The translations under genes were made by a program, and so were the position numbers. From NCBI RefSeq assembly GCF_035946395.1, contig NZ_DASYZI010000113.1, positions 1-10,433 on the forward strand: a stretch of DNA of 10,433 bases. The letters run 5' to 3'. The stretch is from Actinocrinis sp035946395 (GTDB lineage Bacteria; Actinomycetota; Actinomycetes; Streptomycetales; Catenulisporaceae). The stretch's first letter is position 1; every line of letters begins with the position of its first letter. Under the pieces are notes generated by a model. It had not been told where the DNA came from. It ran no database searches and saw nothing but the letters and a program-made list of their open reading frames with translations. Shown piece by piece: positions 5,686-10,433 of this stretch.

Positions 5686-6489
5686 GTGAGCGAAATCTCC
5701 GCGCTGCTCAACGCCTACGACGAGCAAACCAGGGCTCGCATCCCCGAGGTCACGTCCGCCGGGGTGACCCACGAGTGGGACGGCCCGCTGCTACGCACGA
5801 TCGGCTACCACCGCGGCTTCGTCGAGACGACGGGCGACCTGCGGATACGCGGGGCCGAACTCGACGCGCTGATCGCCCGCCAGCGGGACTACTTCGCGGC
5901 CCGGGGCGAGGCCGTCGAGTGGAAGACGCGCAGCCACGACAAACCCGCCGACCTGGTCGCGCGGCTGCTCGCGGCCGGATTCGAACCCGAGGAGTCCGAG
6001 ACGGTGCTGATCGGCGAGGCTGCCGACCTGGCCGCCGAACCGCCGCTGCCCGACGGCGTGACGCTGCGTCAGGTCACCGCCCACGACGACCTGGAACGAA
6101 TCGCGGCGATGGAGGCCGAGGTCTGGGGCAAAGACAGACCCTGGCTGGCTGAGGAGTTGGGTGGGCGGATCGCGGCCGATCCGGACGAGGTCGCGGTGTT
6201 CGTCGCGGAGGTCGGCTCCGGCATGGACGCACACGTGGTGAGCGCGGCGTGGATCTCGCTCAAGGACAGCCCGCAGTTCGCCGGGCTCTGGGGCGGCTCC
6301 ACCTTGGAAGCCTGGCGCGGAAAGGGGATCTACCGCGCCCTGGTCGCCCGGCGCGCCCGGCTGGCCGTGAGCCGGGACATCAAGTACGTGCAGGTGGATG
6401 CCTCGGAGAACAGCAGGCCGATCCTGGAACGGCTCGGACTGCGCGTCATCACGAGGACGACCCCTTATGTCTGGTCGCCGGAGCACTGA
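5686..6489 (+). CDS. GNAT-family N-acetyltransferase
   Basis: A 267-residue protein that probably transfers an acetyl group from acetyl-CoA to an amine in the cytoplasm; its substrate is not known. The catalytic GNAT domain is the C-terminal half (about 125-265): beta-strand VTLRQVTAHDDL (125-136), core strand VAVFVAEVG (169-177) and AAWISL (187-192), acetyl-CoA pyrophosphate loop WRGKGIY (210-216) followed by helix RALVARRARLAV (217-228), and the late VQVDASENSRPILERLGL segment (235-252). The N-terminal 110 residues (with ELDALIARQRDYFAARGEAVEWKT, 58-81) belong to a family common in actinomycetes and form a second, degenerate domain. GTG 5686 is preferred over an upstream frame extension to 5557 because of the TAGACT at 5672 and because the upstream codons cover a low-complexity repeat. 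It is not a clear MshD: the two-domain layout recalls it but length and motifs are not diagnostic. Confidence 0.88.
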   Translation: MSEISALLNAYDEQTRARIPEVTSAGVTHEWDGPLLRTIGYHRGFVETTGDLRIRGAELDALIARQRDYFAARGEAVEWKTRSHDKPADLVARLLAAGFEPEESETVLIGEAADLAAEPPLPDGVTLRQVTAHDDLERIAAMEAEVWGKDRPWLAEELGGRIAADPDEVAVFVAEVGSGMDAHVVSAAWISLKDSPQFAGLWGGSTLEAWRGKGIYRALVARRARLAVSRDIKYVQVDASENSRPILERLGLRVITRTTPYVWSPEH

Positions 6490-6492
6490 CGC

Positions 6493-6516
6493 CAAGTGAC
6501 ACCGCAAGTGACACCA
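6493..6516 (+). repeat. 12-bp two-copy tandem repeat after the GNAT gene
   Basis: CAAGTGACACCG (6493-6504) and CAAGTGACACCA (6505-6516) differ only in the last base. They start 4 bases after the GNAT stop codon and precede a second, unrelated repeat array in the same convergent gap. Confidence 0.6.
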
Positions 6517-6532
6517 CCGATGTAACCCTTAC

Positions 6533-6679
6533 GGCGTCACTCTCACGGCGTAGCTCTCACTGCGTCACTCTCACTGCGAAGGCACCGCGTAGCTCCTACC
6601 GCGTGCAACTCTCACCGCAAGGGCGCTGTAATCCTCACCACGTGTAACTCTCACTGTGAGGGTGATGTGCGACTCTCAC
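6533..6679 (+). repeat. Degenerate CTCTCAC tandem array in the convergent GNAT-ROK gap
   Basis: Three clean 14-base units, GGCGTCACTCTCAC (6533-6546), GGCGTAGCTCTCAC (6547-6560) and TGCGTCACTCTCAC (6561-6574), are followed by longer ones of 25, 16, 23, 16 and 25 bases that all end in CTCTCAC, CCTCAC or CTCCTAC (ends at 6599, 6615, 6638, 6654, 6679). The last unit contains the stop codon of the ROK gene (6676-6678 on the - strand). Within it ACTCTCAC (6647-6654) and GTGAGGGT (6656-6663) can form a small hairpin. The units abut without unique spacers, so it is not CRISPR. Confidence 0.7.
6647..6663. terminator. Weak hairpin between convergent genes
   Basis: ACTCTCAC and GTGAGGGT pair with one G-U, giving about 7 bp and a 3-base loop. 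It lies 13 bases beyond the ROK stop on the - strand and could end or protect transcripts from either side. There is no T-run on either strand, so the call is weak. Confidence 0.3.
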
Positions 6680-8028
6680 CGGGACGGCGCCGGGGCGACC
6701 CTGCTCAGGCCAGAACTCTGCGCCGAGGCGGCGGCCAGGAAACCGGCGACCGGCAGGGTGGCCGCGCCGCGCGCCACCGCGTCCGGGCCGAGTCGGCACA
6801 TCTGCACGTCCACGGTGGCGAAGGCGTGTCGCAGCGCGTATTCGCCCGCGATCTCACGTACCCGCGGCAACAGGCGCTCGCCGAGCATCAGTCCGGCCCA
6901 GCCGCCGAGCGCGATCCGCTCCGGGTTGAACAGGTTGATCAGGTTCGCGACGCCGACGCCGAGATAGACGGCGGTCTCTTCCAGCACCGCGCGGGCCGGC
7001 TCCTCGCCCCGCTCGTCCGCGGCCAGGATCGCGGCGATGGCGCTCTCCTCGCCCGCGGGGTCGGCGGTGGCGGCTGCGTGTGCGGCCTCGTGGTACCGGG
7101 CGATCACCGCCTCCGCACCGACGTAGGCTTCCAGGCAACCGCGTGAGCCGCAGCGGCACGACCGTCCGCCGACCTGCACCGTCGTGTGGCCCCACTCCCC
7201 CGCGCTGCGCCCGGTGCCCCGATAAGGCGAGCCGTCCGCCACGACGCAGGCCCCGACGCCCGAACCGATCAGCGCTATGACGACGTCGCGGGCGCCGCGT
7301 CCGGCACCGAACCACATCTCCGCCTGGCCGAGCGTGGTCGCGCCGTTGTCGATGAACAGCGGCATGCCGGGGCGCAGCAGGCCGGTCTCGCGCAGCAGCC
7401 GCTCAAGCGGAACCCCGTCCCAGCCGATGGTCTGGCCGTGCACGACGCTGTACTGAGCCCGAGACCGGGCGACGCCCCGTTCCACGGCCCTGGGCTCGAT
7501 GAAGCCGCGTTCGACGGCGTCGGGTTCGACGACGGTGCGGGCGACGGCGCCGTGCTCGACCACCCCGGGAACGCCGACCCCGATCCCGACGATGGTCGCC
7601 TGATCCACCGCGCTGTCCGCGATCACCGAGCGCAGGCCGGAGCCGATCCGCTCGACCACCGCGGCCACGTCGCCGCAGCCGTCGGGCAGTGGATACTCGG
7701 CGCGGGCGAGCACCGCCAGGTCCAGGGTGAACAGTTCGACCAGGACGCCGGTCTCCCCCACGTCGACGCCGATCGCGTGCCAGCGCGGGCAGTCCACCCG
7801 AAGCAGGATGCGCGGCCGCCCTCCCTCCGAGCCGACCGAGCCGACCTCCGCCACCAAGCCGTCGCCGATCAGATCGCCGATGACGTTGCTCACGGAGGCG
7901 GCGCTCAGCGTGGTCGTGTCGATCAGATCCTGTCGGCTGAGCGGCCCGCCGAAGTACAGTCGGCGCAGCAGCAGCGAGCGGTTCGACCGACGCAGATCCC
8001 GCACGGTCCGCATGGTTCGCTCAGCCAT
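6676..8028 (-). CDS. ROK-family transcriptional repressor (sugar-responsive, no kinase Asp)
   Basis: A 450-residue repressor of the NagC/XylR/Mlc type. The N-terminal winged helix (about 11-75) includes LSRQDLIDTTTLSAASVSNV (30-49) and the GGRPR wing end (69-73). The ROK sugar-binding fold follows: GVDVGETG (87-94), GIGVGVPGVV (148-157), IGSGVGACVVADG (254-266), GEWGH (277-281) and the zinc site CRCGSRGC (291-298). His281, Cys291, Cys293 and Cys298 have the same spacing as the zinc ligands of E. coli Mlc. Where ROK kinases have E-N-D-A-N, this protein has IDNGAT (226-231), so the catalytic Asp seems replaced by Gly229, as expected for a regulator rather than an enzyme. Residues 156-185 are three copies of a ten-residue repeat, an insertion not usual in the family. 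ATG 8028 has AGGAGG (8041-8036) 7 bases upstream. It faces away from the GH30 gene, its likely target. Confidence 0.93.
   Translation of the reverse strand: MAERTMRTVRDLRRSNRSLLLRRLYFGGPLSRQDLIDTTTLSAASVSNVIGDLIGDGLVAEVGSVGSEGGRPRILLRVDCPRWHAIGVDVGETGVLVELFTLDLAVLARAEYPLPDGCGDVAAVVERIGSGLRSVIADSAVDQATIVGIGVGVPGVVEHGAVARTVVEPDAVERGFIEPRAVERGVARSRAQYSVVHGQTIGWDGVPLERLLRETGLLRPGMPLFIDNGATTLGQAEMWFGAGRGARDVVIALIGSGVGACVVADGSPYRGTGRSAGEWGHTTVQVGGRSCRCGSRGCLEAYVGAEAVIARYHEAAHAAATADPAGEESAIAAILAADERGEEPARAVLEETAVYLGVGVANLINLFNPERIALGGWAGLMLGERLLPRVREIAGEYALRHAFATVDVQMCRLGPDAVARGAATLPVAGFLAAASAQSSGLSRVAPAPSR
7474..7563 (-). repeat. In-frame 30-bp tandem repeat, three copies, inside the ROK gene
   Basis: Three adjoining 30-base units (7534-7563, 7504-7533, 7474-7503 in coding order) encode VVEHGAVART, VVEPDAVERG and FIEPRAVERG. 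Copies 2 and 3 share EP-x-AVERG. The units lie right after the PGVV turn of the ROK fold, in the loop that normally reads straight on to the GWDGVPL segment (202-208). The frame is kept. It looks like a recent local duplication in a surface loop. Confidence 0.8.
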
Positions 8029-8035
8029 CCGCGCC

Positions 8036-8041
8036 CCTCCT
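8036..8041 (-). promoter_or_regulatory. Ribosome-binding site of the ROK gene
   Basis: On the - strand this reads AGGAGG, a perfect match to the anti-Shine-Dalgarno, 7 bases before the ATG whose first base is 8028. It fixes the start. Confidence 0.85.
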
Positions 8042-8063
8042 GCCTTCCATCCTGCCGGATCCC

Positions 8064-8092
8064 TTGACGAGATTATGGCTCACGAGTTAAAT
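8064..8092 (+). promoter_or_regulatory. Possible + strand promoter facing the GH30 gene
   Basis: TTGACG (8064-8069), one base off the -35 consensus, is followed after exactly 17 bases by TTAAAT (8087-8092), four of six bases of the -10 consensus. It overlaps the - strand -10 box of the ROK gene, so the two promoters would be face to face. If used for GH30 the leader would be about 360 bases, which is long; a closer promoter that I cannot recognise is also possible. Confidence 0.4.
8072..8077 (-). promoter_or_regulatory. -10 box of the ROK gene promoter
   Basis: On the - strand this reads CATAAT, five of six bases of TATAAT, in an AT-rich patch that stands out from the surrounding GC-rich DNA. 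A weak -35 (GTGATG, 17 bases upstream on the - strand, about 8095-8100) falls inside the direct repeats at 8081-8109. Transcription would start near 8065, giving a leader of about 37 bases with the strong ribosome site. Confidence 0.5.
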
Positions 8093-8109
8093 CACATCAC
8101 GAATTAAGT
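8081..8109. promoter_or_regulatory. Candidate ROK operator: near-perfect 12-bp direct repeat
   Basis: CACGAGTTAAAT (8081-8092) and CACGAATTAAGT (8098-8109) match at 10 of 12 bases with start-to-start spacing of 17. They overlap the -10 of the + strand promoter and the -35 region of the - strand promoter, so a protein bound here would control both genes. Known ROK operators are often AT-rich inverted repeats, while this is mainly a direct repeat with TTAA cores, so the assignment to the ROK protein is inferred from place rather than motif. Confidence 0.45.
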
Positions 8110-8454
8110 GAATCCGCACATCTCGATCTCCGGCCGGACGGCGGCGTGACGCCGTGCGGGGCCCACCATCACACCTCTCTTCGAACTCGGCCGTGGCGCC
8201 GGCGCAGAGCCGACCGACCCGCGGCGGCAGGCAGGGCGAGCCCTACGCCGTCGTCCGGCGGCGGGTGATCCTCCTGCCGTCGTCCCTCGGTCCCTCGGCC
8301 CCGCCGAGTCCAGTCGAGTCCGAGGAGCCACGGTGGGCCAGCGTCCGAGCGAGATCGAGCACGTGATCACACGATCACACTTACAACGCTCACACCCACA
8401 GCGATCACCACCACGTTGGCCGTTCGGCGCGGCGGCCAGAAGGCGAGACCCTAG
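8110..8454 (+). other. Long untranslated region upstream of GH30, with stem-loops
   Basis: No convincing gene lies here: open frames on both strands have no ribosome site or recognisable protein. Visible structure includes ACGGCG (8138-8143) pairing with CGCCGT (8150-8155), and CTCGGC (8294-8299) pairing with GCCGAG (8303-8308) inside an outer pair CCTCGG (8285-8290) with CCGAGG (8320-8325). The last part (8363-8408) holds a cluster of GATCAC-like repeats. It may be an mRNA leader if the promoter at 8064 is used. Confidence 0.4.
8363..8408. repeat. Cluster of GATCAC-type 8-bp repeats before GH30
   Basis: GTGATCAC (8363-8370, a perfect palindrome), ACGATCAC (8371-8378), ACGCTCAC (8386-8393) and GCGATCAC (8401-8408) are spaced 8, 15 and 15 bases apart. 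The region ends 47 bases before the GH30 start. It could be a cluster of binding sites or another of the short-period repeats found in most gaps of this window. Confidence 0.45.
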
Positions 8455-10362
8455 ATGGCCCCACCGAACCTACCGCTCGGCCGCGCCGTGCGTCTGCGCA
8501 CCCTGATCATCGCATGTTGCGGCGGCGCGCTCGCGGCCGGCGGCACGCTGCTGGCGGCGCCGGCCCAGGCGGCCGGCGAGACGGTCAACATCTGGCTGAC
8601 CACCACGAACGACTCCGGCGGCCGCAACGTGACCCGCGGCCTGCAACAGCAGTCCGCGATCTCGTTCGGCTCCGGCAACGGCAGCGGCGCGGTGACGATC
8701 ACCGTCAACGAGAGCAACAAGTACCAGCAGTTCGTCGGCGCCGGCGCGTCGATGACGGACACCGCCGGCTACCTGCTCGGCAGCAGCGGCGCGCTGAGCT
8801 CGACCACCCGCAACTCGGTGATGACCGCGTTGTTCGACCCGAACAACGGCATCGGCCTGGACTTCCTGCGCAACCCGATGGGCGCCTCGGACCTGGCCAG
8901 GTACAGCTACTCCTACGACGACATGGCCGCCGGGCAGGTCGACCCGAATCTGAACAACTTCTCGATCGGCCACGACCTGACCGACATCCTGCCGCTGACC
9001 AAACAGGCCCAGCAGCTCAACCCGAACCTCAAGCTGATGATGACGCCGTGGAGCGCCCCGGCCTGGATGAAGTCCGACGACAACTTCACCAGCCACAGCT
9101 ACCTCCAGTCGCAGTACTACGCCGCCTTCGCGCAGTACTTCGTCAAGACGATCCAGGCGTACCAGGCGCAGGGCGTGCACGTCGACTACGTCTCGGCGCA
9201 GAACGAGCCGGGCTGCTGCGACCCGTCGAGCTATCCCACGATGAACTGGAACGGCAACGGCCTGGACTACTTCACCGTCACCGACCTGCTGCCCGCGTTC
9301 CACGCGGCGGGCATCACCACGAAGGACCTCGCGCTGGACTGGAACTGGAGCAACTACGCCAACTACGCCCAGCAGGAGGTGGACGACGCGACGGTGCGCA
9401 ACGACTCGCTGTTCGGCGGCGTCGCCTGGCACGGCTACGACGAGGGCAGCGCGGGCGAGCAGACCACCGTGCACAACCAGTACCCGAACATCGGTCAGTT
9501 CGACACCGAGCACTCCGGCGGCACCTGGATCGCCAACCAGCAGAACGAGGACATGAACAACATCATCGACTACACCCGCAACTGGGGTCAGTCGGTGGTG
9601 AAGTGGAGCCTGGCGGTGGACCAGAACATGGGCCCGCACAACGGCGGCTGCGGCACCTGTACCGGCCTGATCACCGTGCACAACGGCGACAGCCGCAGCG
9701 GGCAGGTCGACTACACGGTCGAGTACTACGACATGGGCCAGCTGACCAAGTTCGTCAAGCCCGGCGCGTACCGGATCGACTCGACCGCCAGCACCACGGT
9801 GCCGAACGTGGCGTGGATCAACCCGGACGGCTCAAAGGCGCTGGTCGCCTACAACGGCAGCGGCAGCACCCAGCAGGTCGTGGTCAACTGGGGCAACGAG
9901 TCGTTCAGCTACTCGCTGCCGAACGCGACCTCGGCGACGTTCACCTGGAGCGGCACGCCGGGATCCGGCGGCGGCGGCTCGACCGGCCCCGGCCCGGTGA
10001 CCGGCTACCAGGGCCTGTGCCTGGACGTGCGCTCGGCCAGCTCCGCGGACGGCACACCGGTCCAGGTCTACACCTGCAACGGCACCAACGCGCAACAGTG
10101 GACACTGACCTCCGGCAACCAGCTTCAGGCGCTGGGCAAGTGCCTGGACGTGACCTCCGCCGGGACGGCAAACGGCACGCTCGTGCAGCTCTACACGTGT
10201 AACGGCACGGGAGCCCAGGTCTGGCAACACCAATCCAACGGCGAGTACATCAACCCCAACTCCGGCAAGTGCCTCGACGACACCGGCTGGGGCGGCTCCG
10301 GCACCCAGGTACAGATCTGGGCCTGCGCCGACAGCGCGAACCAGCAGTGGAGCCTCCCGTAA
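8455..10362 (+). CDS. Secreted GH30 glycoside hydrolase with C-terminal ricin-B/CBM13 lectin domain
   Basis: A 635-residue extracellular beta-glycosidase. A Sec signal peptide (basic start, hydrophobic LIIACCGGALAAGGTLLAA at 17-35, cleavage after APAQA, about 39) leads into a GH30 (beta/alpha)8 barrel with side beta-sandwich (about 44-499). Family motifs: FVGAGASMTDTAGYLL (93-108), FLRNPMGASDLARYSYSYDD (137-156), MTPWSAPAWMK (196-206), acid/base Glu251 in SAQNEP (247-252) and nucleophile Glu352 in FDTEHSGG (349-356). A Gly/Ser/Pro linker (500-517) joins a complete three-lobed ricin-B lectin domain (518-635) with QxW endings at 548, 588 and 630 and cysteine pairs about 19 apart. The motifs place it in the GH30 group with glucosylceramidases and beta-1,6-glucanases; exact substrate, perhaps fungal or plant beta-glucan, is not determined. 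The only ribosome site for ATG 8455 is weak (GAAGG, 8439-8443). The divergent ROK gene is its probable regulator. Confidence 0.93.
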   Translation: MAPPNLPLGRAVRLRTLIIACCGGALAAGGTLLAAPAQAAGETVNIWLTTTNDSGGRNVTRGLQQQSAISFGSGNGSGAVTITVNESNKYQQFVGAGASMTDTAGYLLGSSGALSSTTRNSVMTALFDPNNGIGLDFLRNPMGASDLARYSYSYDDMAAGQVDPNLNNFSIGHDLTDILPLTKQAQQLNPNLKLMMTPWSAPAWMKSDDNFTSHSYLQSQYYAAFAQYFVKTIQAYQAQGVHVDYVSAQNEPGCCDPSSYPTMNWNGNGLDYFTVTDLLPAFHAAGITTKDLALDWNWSNYANYAQQEVDDATVRNDSLFGGVAWHGYDEGSAGEQTTVHNQYPNIGQFDTEHSGGTWIANQQNEDMNNIIDYTRNWGQSVVKWSLAVDQNMGPHNGGCGTCTGLITVHNGDSRSGQVDYTVEYYDMGQLTKFVKPGAYRIDSTASTTVPNVAWINPDGSKALVAYNGSGSTQQVVVNWGNESFSYSLPNATSATFTWSGTPGSGGGGSTGPGPVTGYQGLCLDVRSASSADGTPVQVYTCNGTNAQQWTLTSGNQLQALGKCLDVTSAGTANGTLVQLYTCNGTGAQVWQHQSNGEYINPNSGKCLDDTGWGGSGTQVQIWACADSANQQWSLP

Positions 10363-10390
10363 CAGCACTCTAATGGAGTACCCAGCCGAA

Positions 10391-10433
10391 GTGCTCAGCT
10401 GAGGCGCTCAACTAAAACGCTCAACTGAAACGC
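10391..10433 (+). repeat. 13-14 bp tandem repeat downstream of GH30, cut by the window end
   Basis: GTGCTCAGCTGAG (10391-10403), GCGCTCAACTAAAA (10404-10417) and CGCTCAACTGAAA (10418-10430) follow each other, and CGC at the window edge starts a fourth. CTCAGCTGAG (10394-10403) is a perfect 10-base palindrome. It starts 28 bases after the GH30 stop and no clear terminator lies between. Confidence 0.6.

Noticed and set aside
4842..5711. Antisense open frame across the MarR gene with a repetitive protein
   Set aside because: Its repetition is the mirror image of the 15-bp repeat in the MarR tail; it has no family match and no ribosome site that I can see, and it overlaps a clear MarR domain.
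5686..6489. GNAT gene as mycothiol synthase MshD, which neighbours phosphate genes in some actinobacteria
   Set aside because: The layout of two GNAT-like halves is suggestive, but the N-terminal half matches a different common actinomycete acetyltransferase family and the protein is shorter than MshD usually is.
6533..6679. CRISPR array
   Set aside because: Units are 14-25 bases, degenerate and adjoining with no unique spacers; no cas genes are near.
8104..8370. Small genes on either strand in the ROK-GH30 gap
   Set aside because: Translations are low-complexity Arg/Pro/Ser-rich, without ribosome site or family resemblance; the region fits a leader or regulatory region better.

Overview
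The window looks like chromosomal DNA from a high-GC actinomycete. Codon third positions are almost always G or C, start codons include GTG, some genes seem to have leaderless -10 sites, and the protein families (lipoprotein PstS, MarR, GNAT, ROK, GH30 with a ricin-type lectin domain) are typical of filamentous, soil-living Actinomycetota. The genus cannot be fixed from this sequence. No rRNA, tRNA, insertion sequence, phage gene or CRISPR array was seen.

Left part (1-4866) is a high-affinity phosphate uptake locus, all on the + strand: a promoter region with a possible PHO-box-like repeat, pstS (251-1384), two strong hairpins, a single gene encoding PstC and PstA fused (1538-3571), a small stand-alone winged-helix DNA-binding protein of the PhoB/OmpR type (3685-4071), and pstB (4090-4866). 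PstS captures phosphate outside the membrane, the fused permease forms the channel and PstB drives it with ATP. Two things are unusual: the two permease halves are one polypeptide, and a regulator with no receiver domain sits between permease and ATPase. No phoU, phoR or phoP is present in the window.

Middle part (4867-6489) holds two short + strand genes, each apparently with its own promoter: a MarR-family regulator with a repetitive Ser/Thr/Pro-rich N-terminal tail, and a GNAT acetyltransferase. Both have a -10-like hexamer 6-8 bases before the start codon, as in leaderless mRNAs.

Right part (6490-10433) has a ROK-family repressor on the - strand (6676-8028), facing away from a secreted GH30 glycoside hydrolase with a C-terminal ricin-B/CBM13 lectin domain (8455-10362). 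The 426-base gap between them contains an AT-rich patch with overlapping divergent promoter-like elements and a near-perfect 12-bp direct repeat. The likely reading is that the ROK protein senses a sugar and controls itself and the secreted hydrolase.

A pattern runs through everything to the right of pstB: nearly every gap carries its own short-period (12-16 bp) degenerate tandem repeat, each with a different sequence, and two genes carry in-frame repeats (15 bp in the MarR gene, 30 bp in the ROK gene). The phosphate operon shows only two two-copy short repeats.
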